Of a stretch of 64,000 bases of DNA, positions 1-10,613 are shown one piece after another. The position numbers and the translations under genes are program-made. The stretch comes from Ancylostoma caninum. Taxonomy: Eukaryota > Nematoda > Chromadorea > Rhabditida > Ancylostomatidae. The notes under the pieces were generated by a model that was given only the letters and a program-made list of their open reading frames with translations, did no database searches and was not told the DNA's origin. Each line of letters opens with the position of its first letter. The first letter of the stretch is position 1. Location of the stretch: assembly GCA_037903475.1 (NCBI GenBank), contig JBAJFG010000009.1, forward strand, positions 682,001 through 746,000, written 5' to 3'.

Positions 1-2331
1 TCTTTTTAGGGTACTTATTTATCTATCAAAACCAATGCACAAAAGGAAGATCCAGAAAATTTTATATTAAGGTGATTATTAGAAGGTAGCAGGTGAACAT
101 GTAGACAAATGCATATGATAAATAAGAAACGGCGGTCCAAATATAAGAAATTTTCGTATGCGATAATCTGAGTGTAAAGAAATTTATTTATGACTTCAAA
201 CTTAGGTTAGCTTAGAAACTTAGAGTCAGTCAAATCCTGGAAGCTAGGACATCAAAACTAGGATTTTGATGAGCCGATTGTGCAAAAAAGTTTCCAAAAA
301 ATGAGCAGTCGGTGGAGTTCCAATATATGAAACAATAAAATGATGATTTAAAAAAACGACCTATGTGAGTCATTCTCCCATAACTCTTCCTTTATGCCTA
401 CATTTAAGAAATTAGTAAAGTAGGAAAGAAATACTGTTAGTACAGATGTTATAAGTGAAGCAAAAAAGTGAACAAATCTTCCGCTTGGGTACTCTTGATC
501 ATAACCTCAGGCAAGAAATGCAGGAAAGAAATTTAACTGACTGGTCATGTGGAATTGATGAGGAGGAAATTCCCACAAGATTTGACTGGAATTCAAAAGG
601 TTTCCATATGGTAAAATCGGGCAACACATGGATGAACTTAGAGAAACTTGTTCTTGTTTTCTTGCCAGCCACGTATTACTGCTAATGGAAGAGATCTGAT
701 TGTCGGTCAAGGCTGTGATTTTGTTCAGAGCATGCTGGAATTTTTTTTTCTCTCCCAGCACTGTATTTGGTTACATTTTTCCCTGTCTTGTTGGCATCAA
801 ATAAACAAATAAATGAAAATCCGCATAGAAGAACTTCTTCTTGTCATAATATTCCTAAATGAGCCCCTGCTTTGCACTCTCACCCCCATGCTTCGAAAAC
901 GTATCGCAATTATCTATGCATGTCACAGCTGCACTCGTGCATCATTGTCTCAGATCTTATGTGATGTATCAGAATTTGAGTGGCCGTCGGCGCGAACGGC
1001 CCGATCCCCTTAGGCCGACCGACACATCGCGTCCGTCCGTCGCTCAATTAGATCATGACCCTGATAAGGCCAACATCACACCAATTCGCTGCTGCTGAGA
1101 AATTCTGCGCAAAAAGGCTAAGGATTATCCTGGTTCGTCGGCCAATTTCTCCCAGAGGCGCAAAATGGTCAGGGAGAAAGCCCAGGGAGACAAAGAACTT
1201 AAGCTTGTTCGAATCTCCTTCCACAGAATTCCTTGTCGCTTAGCAGCGGACATCTGCTCATGCAGCACTATTATCCAGATCCCTCTGATGGCTTCATCGC
1301 GGTTGAATTGGTTGTTGGCTATAAATCACGCTGTCTCGAGAGCTCTTCGAGCACTAATTGGCATTCGCAGCACTTACAATGACAAATGCCTCTACGATAG
1401 AGTCACCACGGCCGCGTACGCCTCGTCGAACAAACTGAATTTGATGTTAAGCCGTAGTATTGCATGCCTACACACAATTAGAATGTACGCAATCACAGAA
1501 GTACGCATCGGTTACTTTGTACGACACTGATTTCTGGTCAGAGAGGTTGCAGAGGCTTTTATAGTAAAGTTGAGAAGATTTGACCAAGGTTGGATGTCGG
1601 ATTTTGTTTTCCAGACCTTCAAAAAGGAGATTTAGACGAATTCTGAAGCACTGGAGCAGTTTTTGGGCGAAGAGGGAGGTGAATTTAGACCACTTCCCGT
1701 TCCAGACAGTATGCACTAGACCACCGCGGTAAACAAATGATCTTGAGTAAAAACAGACTAGTATAAAACAAACAAATGCTTGAGAATCCACAAAAAGAAG
1801 CCGAATCGATATTGTGCATTTTCTGTTTGTTTTTGTTTTTATTTTTGACATTCTTTCCATTTGTAAAATCCATGAATTTCGTGCATGGTTAATGAAACGA
1901 CTTGCTTAGATGGTGCAGCAATTGTCAACTGTTCTTGCAGTGTACAAAATGTGACCGCGCCGCGCCACCTACGCAGCGCGGCAAGCCAGAAGTCGCTGTG
2001 GTTGTGAGACGTTGCCGTTTCTTCTCTTTTTTTTGCTTGGGAGACCTCATAAATCGCTTGAACAAAGAGATAAAAACAGAATAAAAATCGAAGCAGATCC
2101 AGTAGGTTTGTACATTCCTGACTTTCGACCCCTCACCCCCTTTCGTTTACTACACGATGTCCATTACAACTCCAATAACATGCCATTGAAGCATAAAGTG
2201 CACTAACGTCAGAGCATTCATAAATGGACGTGGCAAAAGATCGATAGTCACAGATACACCAGAACCCGCTATAGCCCTAGTAAAACGAGAAAAAAATACT
2301 CCTGAATGAGGAAAAAAGAGGGAGTCGCTAC
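1..2331. other. Left flank without a recognisable exon
   Basis: I find no exon here. The stretch lies 3' of the last visible exon of the minus-strand cysteine-rich ectodomain gene and is probably its intron, because that exon ends in a splice donor with no stop codon. I looked on the minus strand for the family's next block (a Cys-Leu-Ala-x-Trp-like motif) and did not see it, so the next exon probably lies left of the window. The open frames at 1165-1530 (plus) and 1468-1860 (minus) have no splice support or recognisable motif. An A/T-rich run with AATAAAC and AAATAAATG sits at 800-815. Confidence 0.5.
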
Positions 2332-2402
2332 CTGAGGCCTCCTTGGTTGGATTCTCTGGACAGGCTTGATACCGAAACGAGAGCCGCGCCCATTCAGAAC
2401 AC
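2332..2402 (-). CDS. Exon of the cysteine-rich ectodomain gene (FRYQACP block)
   Basis: A 71-base exon with acceptor CTTCATTCAG and donor GTAGCGACTC, encoding CSEWARLSFRYQACPENP then TKEAS. The upstream AG plus the first G make an arginine, giving ISSITRCSEW. An alternative acceptor 16 bases upstream (ACTGCAG) would break the frame of the conserved block. No stop follows, so the gene continues to the left. Confidence 0.82.
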
Positions 2403-5400
2403 CTGAATGAAGATTGCTGCAGTGAACTGGTATCAATCATTAGACGTGTTTTCCTTACCTGGTTATGGATGAGATCCTACTGCTACATGCGCCTCCACTA
2501 GTGTGATAGGTGAAGTTTAGTGGGGCTTCTATAGGACACTGCACTGGTGGAGCGTCTTCTGCAAATTGGAGAGATAAACATGAACTATATATTATAGCAT
2601 AATATTATAGCGACCGATTCATATAGTTTGTAGTACAATCTCCATCTTATTGAACTCAGCAGACCCTCAGTCTCTTAGGAGGGAATTGTAAAGTAATTAC
2701 AGAGTGTAACAGAAATACAGGAAAAGGGAAAAGAGCACACAGGAAAAGATCTTATGTGTAATTAGGATCACCCTCATAGGATTTCTGTCTACAGCCCCAC
2801 TTTGAAGAGAAGGCAACCCTTCATTCTTGGATATCCTCAATCGGCTTCGAAGGAGTCGTTGGCCACAACCGCAAGTGGCTCGGGTCCGAGTCATCAACTA
2901 TTTTTTAAACTGCCTTCCCAACCAATGAAGGTTTCGAGAAAGCTCAAGCCTGGGTTAAAGCTAGGACCTAACAGGTGACACATTGTATTGCAGGTACATA
3001 CAAATATGATAGAACTGTAGCCACATGCCTATGTCCATATATTCTGTCGGGAAGATTCTAAGCTGCCCGTTCACGAAAAGAGGACGAATTTCTTGGGCAA
3101 AATGTGATTTGTCTTATCGTCCTCACAAATCCTTTCCATCAATGAATGAGACTAGTTCCTCCAAAAAAAAGTGCTGTAGTATTTCTTCTGGAGGAATCGA
3201 CCACCTTAGACTAGCGGATAGGTCACATCATTCCCAGAAAAGGTTATGAATACGGGCACTGGTACTGCACAAGTCCCACATGCCCATTAGATGGCCTCAG
3301 TTCAAGACAAAGCGCTTCTAAGGCTAAATCCTTGAATCCCTGCGGTAACACAATGCGCTATTTTTCCTATCATGCGAACATCGTCCTCGGCGACGCATCT
3401 GCGCCGAGCTACTTAAGCATGTGAAACGGTTTCGCATTTCAAACGATGGTCGTTTAATGGTGCGGTCGCGCGGTCGCCGTCGCTGTTGACGAGGCGACGG
3501 AACGCCTTTTTCACCGGCGATTCGCCTCCATTAACGCCGCTTTTTGCCGGGCACTTGTCAATCGTTTGAAGAAGAGCAATTTAGCGATGCACAGGTCATG
3601 GCAACTGAAATCTTCTAGCGGATACGGATTCAATGCCATTTGCTCAGGGTACATTGACATGCATGCACCGGGAAGTACTGTACGTAACTCGCGCCACAAT
3701 TTTTGAAATGTTCACATAATTATTCAAATTTACGAGGAGGCGGGTCAAAAATCAACCAAATGACAGCCTGTTATAACAATCAAGATATAAAATGTAATTC
3801 AAAAAAGTGAGCACGGGGACGTATACATATGTGGATACGAACATTGCTTCTAGGGGTACAAGAGCTTGGAACCAGCCCTTGATTCATTAACTTTTCGGAT
3901 TTCCAAGACCTTTTCGGAGCCTATGTAAAAAGTACTTTATGGGGAAGATGGACCTTGAAACTTGAAGTTCATCTCCACATGGGGCTTCTCTAGTGCCGTT
4001 AATGTACCCCGCTGATTTCGTTGCTTAAACTAGCAGCAGATAAACATATGGACCAGTACAAAATTTTTTAGAAATTCACTGCTCCTCGTTCGCTACCCGT
4101 TTGCTTCCTTTTAGAATTACAAGTGCATTCACCTGTTGGCCTTCAAAAACTGCGCATTTGGCCAGATAATAATGGGTAAATTCCTAAATTCATAAACTAT
4201 GTATGTATAATAAGTTCAGTTGATCAATAATAAAGTCACCAAATCTCTCTACACATGCCTAAGCCGTGGAAAGTTGTATGGATACCAGCCTCTAAGCCGG
4301 AAAGCCAAGATTCTACCGTAGACCGCGAGCAAGGAAACCTTCCCAAGTTTCTAGTTTCCCATGAAACAAAAAAAGCCTTGATTGGGTCAGCATTTTCTCG
4401 ACCTATCCGAGTCTTTTTGCTGCTTATTTTGATGGCGTTTTCCTCAACAAACAATTCCCAGAAGATCTGGGTAGATTCCAGTGAATCTCATACAAAAAAA
4501 AACTTCTCGAACCGTTGGTTTGTTTATTTAATGTTGAGGTTTTTAGCACAACACTTATCTTCGTCGACAGCACAGTAATAGGACGTTGAACATCTTTACG
4601 GAAAAAACAATGTATTTCTTTTGAAAGAAGGGTACAGGGTACAAGCATTGCACTTGCAGTCTTGAAAGGTTGGATGTAGAAGGAATATGTGGCTAGGAAA
4701 AGCATCAAGAGAGCGAAAACAAGTAATTGTTCCCAAGGGAGCCCAACCACTCTAGGGTACCATGAAGTATAAACGATATAGCTTAAGTGAAACCAGCGAG
4801 CAACACGAGCGACTACAACCGCAAAAGACAAAACTGGCGCAGAAATACAGCATTAACAAAACTGAGGCGTGTGGAAGGAGAGACACGGAAAGCGCCACAA
4901 AAGCAGCGCAAGTCGTTCCGCTAACAGAGCGAGCGAGAGCGAGACTAATGTGGAAAAACTAAAACAAGACTAGGGAACAAATGGCTGAAGCCCAAGGTGG
5001 TGATAACTTACTTCTGAAGAGCGTGTGCATCGTGGTGTCACCGCTGAAATGATATCTGCATCGTTCCAACGTCATACTTGAGTCGAATATGCATTGTGCT
5101 GCAATAGTACCTTATTAAGCAACAGTATATTTTGTAATAGTATTTTAAATCTTTCAGTGCGGTGGCGAATTGAAGTTGGAATTCAAGCTGGACAACTGGT
5201 CCAAATCGTACCTCAGTAAGTTCTTGAGATATAGACGTTGGTATTGTTACCCCAGACAAGGTAATTAACGAAGTAGGATTACTTTTGATGCCATGAGCTG
5301 ATAATGAAAGGCAAAATCAGAGAGAAGCATGGGAAAAGCTCTAAAACTTACAGGACCAGTCAGTGCATGCATTTTATTATATTTTGAATTGACTGGAGTG

Positions 5401-8400
5401 CTGTATTTTTTCTCTTCCAGTTACGATTTGAGTTTGTTTGTTTTATTTTAATCTGTATATATAAAGTAGAATGTATGTGTGTGTATGTATGTATGTTCCT
5501 TATAGAAATCGCGGAGGGTGAACCGATCGGGACCAAACTTTGCAAGCTTATTCCTCATGGGCCGGCGGAGGTTTTAGGCTACTTCGTGCCAGGCATTATC
5601 GATTGATTTATCGATTATATTGATTTTTCGCTACTTTTGCTCAGAGGCGGCGAGGACATGTCTAATGGGGTTTGTCAATGCGCTGAACACGAATGTGATA
5701 ATCGTTTTGCACCAAATATCGATTTATCGATTTTATTGATTTTTCGATATTCTTGCCCGAGAGTCGGCAGGGACAGGTCTACTGGGGTTTGTCAATGAGC
5801 TGAACATGAATATGATAACCGTTTCGCACCAAATATCGATTTATCGATTTCATTGATTTTTCGATATTTTTGCCCGACAGTCGGTAGGGACAGGTCTACT
5901 GGGGTCCGTCAATGCGCTGAACACGAATGTGATAAACATTTTGCGCAGAATTTCGAATTATTGGTAGGATTTTTCGGTCCACGGGCCGGTGAAGACGTGT
6001 CTGGCAACTGCTTTCCATGAAATTGACGCTGAAATAGCGGTACTAACTACTCGCTTACGGTTACATGAGCGTGCTAATATGTTTACCACCAAAACTATAG
6101 GCATCCGAATTGAATTTGTCGGCACTAGCAAATGTCCTCATTGGTGTGAAATTGCCAGAGTAGTAAAACACCCGAGCGAAGCCGGGTATACCGTCTAGTT
6201 ATGTTTATATTTCGAGATGCTAATGGGTGTTGTTCACAAGAAGTTTTAAACCATTATATTACCACCCCTATAAAACTAATATGTATTTCATTTGATTCGC
6301 TTTTCTCACCTAATTCTTCAACTATTCCGTGACACGTGTACATTATAACCCTAAAACCATCCCAAATAGCGTTGTTTACCACATTGTCACCGCCAAACAT
6401 CCCCCATCTATCGTTTTGTGCGGCAATTTTGTGCCTTGCACAAATTAGTGGCAGTTTTTATGGCATTGTGCCCAGGGAAGGCGGCTGACGATGGCCGCTA
6501 ATGCATCCTATACGACAGGCAAGGAGAGAAAAAACGCATCGGCACAAAGGATCCAATAGACCTCCTGCGGCTACCGCATCGCATGGTTCACTTGTCAGGA
6601 TTAGAGCGTGCGCCTGTCACCGCATGACCTTAGTGGCTGTGAGAAAATGTGACTTCCGCTGTGGGGCTCTCAGCTTGATTAGCTTATACAGTAGCCTGAA
6701 TGAGCTCTGGAATTAGCATGCAGTGGTTTTTCAGGATTTCAGAGAGAATCGCCTGATTCCGGTCTTAGAATATGGTTGGTCTCCAGTGCGATGAACAGTG
6801 AACAGTGAATTTTAGGTTCATGGATGCCCAACTATAACAGATGCTGCCGTTTTTACGCATGGTACACGGAATTACGTACAGTCAGGATGACGGTCATCTG
6901 ATCATACGTAACGGTTGAGCTACACACACTAGAACTAGGTTCTGTCACAGCAATGACAGGGCACCCTCTATAGCAGCTCTTGTTGGACCACTCAGCACTA
7001 AATGCTGCTTTTGGGAAAGCTAGGCAAAGAGGACCCTACTCCGATTAGAAGAAATCACCCAGAATTCGACTATGTATCCTCTATCTTTTATGGCAACTAT
7101 TCATAACTGTGAATTCTCAACCAGTCTGTTTCTTGGAGCCTCTTTTTCTATGTTTTAAGCAGTATACCGCCATCTGGAAATATTTTGAAGTTCTGGGAGC
7201 ATGACACTACCATGTTTCTGTTTCTTCTTTCAGTAATATTCTGGTGTGAACCCAATATTCCTTAGTATTCTTGTCTTACTATGTGGCCGAAGAAGGCTAG
7301 TTTCAGCTGCTTTCTGAGCGTTTTGACAACATTTCTATACCTGACGGAAAAGGAAGTCCTTACACTTGCAGAACATACAACTTCCGCTACTTTCAACCGG
7401 TTTCGTGACAGTTTTCGCCGTAGGCTAATAATCACACGAAAACATTGATTTTGTGAGAAGAATCTAACCCTGGTTTTCTCATAACGCAGATCCATTCAAA
7501 AGCCTAGATTGAGGAAATTCTCGTGTCAGCTTGATTGAAGGTATTTGAATACAATAATTATGAATGCTATGCTCGTAGTAGAGCCACGGCTAAAATTCAG
7601 ATTAGATCGGAATTTTTCGCGAATAGAGTTTGTTCCGATTTTAGCAAACTATTTCGAACTAATGCACATAATTTTTGAGGAAAACTCTCTCGTTAGCAAA
7701 AGACTGAAACAGTTTATTTGATTTCTTGTACTTTGACTGTTTATGACTGACCACTGCATGTACTTGTACATGTCCAATAAATAAATAAATAAATAAATAA
7801 ATAGTGGCCACAAGTGACAAATGTGACAAATGATATTCGCTTCTAGCCTGGGGTTCCCCTCTTCCGGACCATGAATTTCTGAATTTTACTTCCGATCATC
7901 GTTGAATCAAACCGCCTCAGCACCACATGTGCAAGGTTAGGCAGTGGTTTAGTTACGCCACCCAATCTCTTTTACTTGTGTCAATTTTTTCACTTTGCTT
8001 TCAGCCTACATACATATCAGTGGCGGACGCAGAAAGTGGGCGGGAGGGGGGGCGTGGGAAGAAAAGTGGGGTCTCCGCCGTTTTGGGGACCCAGACGGAA
8101 AATAAAATTAATAATAATATTAATTATAATAATAAACAATAAATAAAAAATATATTAAAAATAATAATAAAAATAAACAATCAAAAATAAACTAACACAA
8201 GATTTTTATTTGTATTGTAAAGTAATTTCGAAAATTTGGCGACCCATTCTCGGGGGGGGCGCGCGCTCCCCCCCGCCCCCCCTGCGTCCGCCACTGATAC
8301 ATATTTATAGGATTCGACTGCCTATCAGTTCTAAAAATCTTTTTTCTCGTCAACGTCAACCAATTCTTCAGTTGATCTCTGTTTATAAGGTTTGTGCTCT

Positions 8401-10613
8401 CCACTTTGGCTAGTCTCAGTTGTTAGTCAGGCGACCAATTTTCGGGGTGCACTTTACCATTCACCAGGTCATTGGCATAGTCTGTCCGAAACGACGAGTC
8501 CGCCCACGCACGCGGGGATCGAGAAGCTGCCACGTTTGCCAGCACTCCATGTCATCATCCCTGATCTGCGTATCACGTTTCATCATTATCTTCATGGTAC
8601 TGACCAATGATTTTGCTGTGACGTGGACGACGTGGCAGCCAAAAGCATACGTCCCAGCCGCGCCGCCTCTCGTCCCCGCGCGCGTGGGGGACTCGTCGTT
8701 TCGGACAGAGTATAACTACGTTTAACTGGACACCATTTTGGTCCACAGTGACTGTAGTCGTTACCACTTATCAAGCGATTCAATTTCGTTGATTCGACCG
8801 TGTACTTACTTTATGAATACAGTTATGATTTTGTTGTTAGTGGTTTCTGGGACCTGCCCATTTATGTGCAATTGTTACGTTCATTCCATTTGGCTATGAC
8901 AAATCCACTAGTTCGTTACTCTGATGTCATTCTGCCGCCATCATGTGATCTTATTTCTTTTTTTTATTTCCTGCCTTATTGCTTGTCTCTGACTTTCTTT
9001 CTTCTCTTATATCTGCATATCTTGATGTACTGCCTCCCACTCCCAACCCCCTCCCCCAAAATCCCAAAGTCCATTGGAATGTGCGCGTTTTGTTTTCGGC
9101 CATACATCTCCCCGCGCTCCTCAGGGGATCTCTCCCATCGAGCACGCCAATCTGAGGGGTCATAGGCGCGCCAGCACAAGAAATGGAGGCCTTCTCGTCC
9201 CGCAAAATGGTACGTATCCCCAGGAGATGACTGTGTGTGTATGTGCGCGCACGTCTGGATGACGGCGCTCGCCAACAGTGATTGATGTGACGACGATCAT
9301 GCTCAGAAGAGGCGCTCATTTTCAGCGCCGATCCGAGCGCTCAAATAGCCGTTTGCGTCGCGAATGAACAGCCGGCCGGCGAGGTGCGTACCATTTGCTC
9401 GCTGGTTTCATAAGGAAATCCTGCGACAGGTGGTTGCCATTGCATGTCTTTATCAAATTTTCATGCTTTTTTTCCGGCAGGCGGTGTGGTTTTGAAGGGC
9501 TACAGCGTGACAGGATGTCAATCTGACAGAGATGGCGATTTAATGAGCTCTTTCAAGCGGAGAGGAAAAAATTGCTAGAAAAAATCTCAAGCCACATGTC
9601 AACTCCATCTGTTGGCGATAAAAACTCATTTTTTTTACAAAGAGGAAGGAAACAAAATGAAAAGGAACAGAGCAGAGAAGAGATGAAAACTTACTTGTTT
9701 TGTATTGCAACACATTTTCGTGCACTGGAAAGACGATCAAACATCGGAAGCAATCACCGCGATCACTAAATAGTAAAATTTTCTCAAAATTACATGTGAA
9801 ACACAGCTTTTAACTATTTATTAACTGTAACGCTGCGTTTCTCTTTCTCAAAATAAGGTTTGTCGAATTATACAGGTGGCGAGAACTGGTCCTCACATTG
9901 GTAGAATTAAAGTAAGACGCGGCACTCAACCGCAATTACTACATAGTTAACTCTTCTGTTAAAAAATTTGAAAAAATTCGGTAACTGGTCCTTTCCTGGC
10001 TCTGATAGTGCGTTCTTTTAGGGAATTGTGCAGAGCAAAACATGTATGGGTCGAGAACTGGTCCCTACCTTGGTGAAGTTCCCTTCAATGAAATCTCATA
10101 CAGCTACAGCTTTGTTCATCATATCAATACAATAACTATATATGGCTCTATCCTCTACATCCGTGCAGTATCCAGATATAGTGGTCATGAAAGAATAGTT
10201 TTTCCGACAGGGACAAGTTCTCGCAGGATCGGAAGCCGCAGTGAACCCTGTGACAGCATGAAGTGGTGACGATCGACAGGAATCTAAGTCTTACTGTCGG
10301 TGTACTCGTTAGAACTTGTACAGGCATTGTTTTTATGTCACTGTAGCGTCCACTGTGATACTGTAGCGATGTACAGCCTAGGTTACGGTGGCACAAAAGA
10401 ATCACTGCACATTCAAAATTCGCTCAACACAAGTTTGTACTACAAAATGTTTCCGAACTTCGTTTAAATTTTCGGCAAGGAGCTCTACCGTACATACATC
10501 ATTTTGCATACTGTAGAAGTTGCTCCCTAGCTATTTCCAATCAGCACCCTTTGGATACAATTGGTAACACTCACGTGGAACTACTCAACAAATATTGATC
10601 GTTGTTCTTTGAT
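2332..10613 (-). CDS. Cysteine-rich ectodomain protein of the DUF7042-DUF7045 type, partial multi-exon gene
   Basis: Five minus-strand exons carry consecutive conserved blocks of a secreted or membrane ectodomain family found in arthropods and nematodes. In coding order they are 10613-10575 (SKNNDQYLLSSST), 9765-9695 (DRGDCFRCLIVFP then HENVLQYKT), 5043-5012 (GDTTMHTLFR), 2558-2459 (VQCPIEAPLNFTYHTSGGAC) and 2402-2332 (RCSEWARLSFRYQACPENP). The order matches the family pattern as I recall it: CxRC, NVLQYK, GDxxxxxLFR, CPxxxxFTY, then FRYQACP. Phases agree at the 10575/9765, 5012/2558 and 2459/2402 junctions. The 9695/5043 junction is out of phase (1 against 2), so a short exon of length 3n+1, expected to hold two cysteines, is missing from my model. 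The amino terminus and the part after ACPENPTKEAS are not located. Its introns contain a Helitron, a hAT MITE and an inverted-repeat element. The function of the family is not established. Confidence 0.8.
2459..2558 (-). CDS. Exon of the cysteine-rich ectodomain gene (CPxxxxFTY block)
   Basis: A 100-base exon with acceptor CCAATTTGCAG and donor GTAAGGAAAAC. It encodes DAPPVQCPIEAPLNFTYHT followed by SGGACSSRISSIT. The pattern CP-x(5)-FTY-x(5)-C with a following SxISSI is typical of the family. Only this one of the three frames is open. Confidence 0.82.
2559..5011 (-). other. Intron of the cysteine-rich ectodomain gene
   Basis: This 2.45-kb intron separates two exons whose phases join directly, so no exon is required inside it. 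A GC-rich patch at 3370-3560 holds short hairpins, for example CTCGGCG/CGCCGAG around 3388-3410. The hydrophobic minus-strand frame at 4424-4831 has no splice signals that connect it to the gene. Confidence 0.6.
5012..5043 (-). CDS. Exon of the cysteine-rich ectodomain gene (GDxxxxxLFR block)
   Basis: A 32-base exon with acceptor ATATCATTTCAG and donor GTAAGTTATC, encoding GDTTMHTLFR plus one base. Its last A and the AA opening the next exon make a lysine, giving LFRKDAPPVQCP. It needs a phase-2 exon upstream, whereas the exon at 9695 ends in phase 1, so one exon is missing between them. Confidence 0.7.
5158..5215 (+). CDS. Candidate plus-strand exon encoding CGGELKLEFKLDNWSKSYL
   Basis: A 58-base open segment has a strong acceptor (TTTTAAATCTTTCAG) and a strong donor (CTCA|GTAAGTTC). 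Its translation CGGELKLEFKLDNWSKSYL looks like protein and faintly resembles the first strand of a Notch-ligand-type N-terminal (MNNL) domain. I could not find a second exon, for example one with a Cys-Cys motif, so the family is not assigned. It lies inside the intron of the minus-strand gene, so it is either part of a nested gene or a chance match to splice consensus. Confidence 0.35.
5452..6199 (+). mobile_element. Non-autonomous Helitron
   Basis: The element starts with TCTGTATATATAAAG at 5452 and ends with a short hairpin (ACCCG-loop-CGGGT, 6171-6188) followed by ATACCGTCTAGT at 6199. The 5' TC, the 3' hairpin, CTAGT and insertion between host A (5451) and T (6200) are the Helitron hallmarks. 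No Rep/helicase frame is present in its 748 bp. The interior has about three tandem copies of a ~117-bp unit. It lies in an intron of the minus-strand ectodomain gene. Confidence 0.85.
5597..5945 (+). repeat. ~117-bp tandem repeat inside the Helitron
   Basis: The motif GATTTATCGATT recurs at 5605, 5721 and 5838, spaced 116-117 bp. Each unit continues with a GGGGTTTGTCAATG / CTGAACA(C/T)GAATGTGATAA-like segment. A degenerate fourth copy starts near 5940. Confidence 0.8.
7776..7803 (+). repeat. (AAAT)n microsatellite
   Basis: Seven near-perfect AAAT units follow CATGTACTTGTACATGTCC. An A-rich tetranucleotide tail after such a sequence often marks the 3' end of a non-LTR retrotransposon copy, but no reverse transcriptase frame is visible. 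Confidence 0.85.
8018..8296 (+). mobile_element. hAT-type MITE, copy 1
   Basis: The 279-bp element is bounded by inverted repeats CAGTGGCGGACGCAG and CTGCGTCCGCCACTG and flanked by a perfect 8-bp duplication ATACATAT (8010-8017 and 8297-8304). Its GC-rich ends enclose an A/T-rich centre. It has no coding capacity. A second copy in the opposite orientation lies at 43194-43464. Confidence 0.93.
8479..8711. repeat. Long imperfect inverted repeat, probably a MITE
   Basis: Arms at 8479-8519 and 8673-8711 share TCTGTCCGAAACGACGAGTC followed by a GC-rich CACGC(A/G)CGCGGGG segment. Similarity continues inward (GCTGCCACG against CGTGGCAGC) and more weakly outward to about 8430 and 8755. No clear target duplication was seen. 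The right arm contains TGACGTGG, a motif often bound by bZIP factors. Confidence 0.75.
9695..9765 (-). CDS. Exon of the cysteine-rich ectodomain gene (CFRC / NVLQYK block)
   Basis: A 71-base exon with acceptor ...CTATTTAG and donor GTAAGTTTTC. It encodes 23 complete codons: DRGDCFRCLIVFP followed by VHENVLQYKT. The CxRC motif followed about ten residues later by NVLQYK is the most diagnostic part of the family. It joins in frame to the exon at 10575-10613 and ends in phase 1. Confidence 0.8.
10575..10613 (-). CDS. Exon of the cysteine-rich ectodomain gene (block 1)
   Basis: A 39-base exon with acceptor ...GGAACTTGCAG and donor GTGAGTGTTACC. Read as A plus 12 codons plus AC it gives SKNNDQYLLSSS and completes a threonine with the first T of the next exon. 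It corresponds to the family segment after the Gly-x-Cys motif and before Cys-x-x-Cys. The first base needs a phase-2 upstream exon, which I did not find. Confidence 0.72.

Larger units (their letters stand above)
5044..9694 (-). other. Large repeat-filled intron or introns of the cysteine-rich ectodomain gene
   Basis: Phase arithmetic says this interval must hold at least one more small exon. It also holds a Helitron, an (AAAT)n tract, a hAT MITE and a long inverted repeat, each listed separately. The minus frame at 7262-7495 includes LAFFGHIVR, which weakly resembles the C-terminal part of a LINE polyprotein, too weakly to call. Confidence 0.55.

Noticed and set aside
5350..5398. Candidate for the missing minus-strand exon (49 bases, correct phase, contains Cys)
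   Set aside because: A TGA lies in frame before the donor, and the first expected cysteine is absent.
7372..7433. Second candidate for the missing minus-strand exon (61 bases, correct phase)
   Set aside because: In-frame TGA after YGENCHETG.
7262..7495. LINE-like fragment with FFGHIVR on the minus strand
   Set aside because: The match is a few residues long and no other reverse transcriptase block was found nearby.
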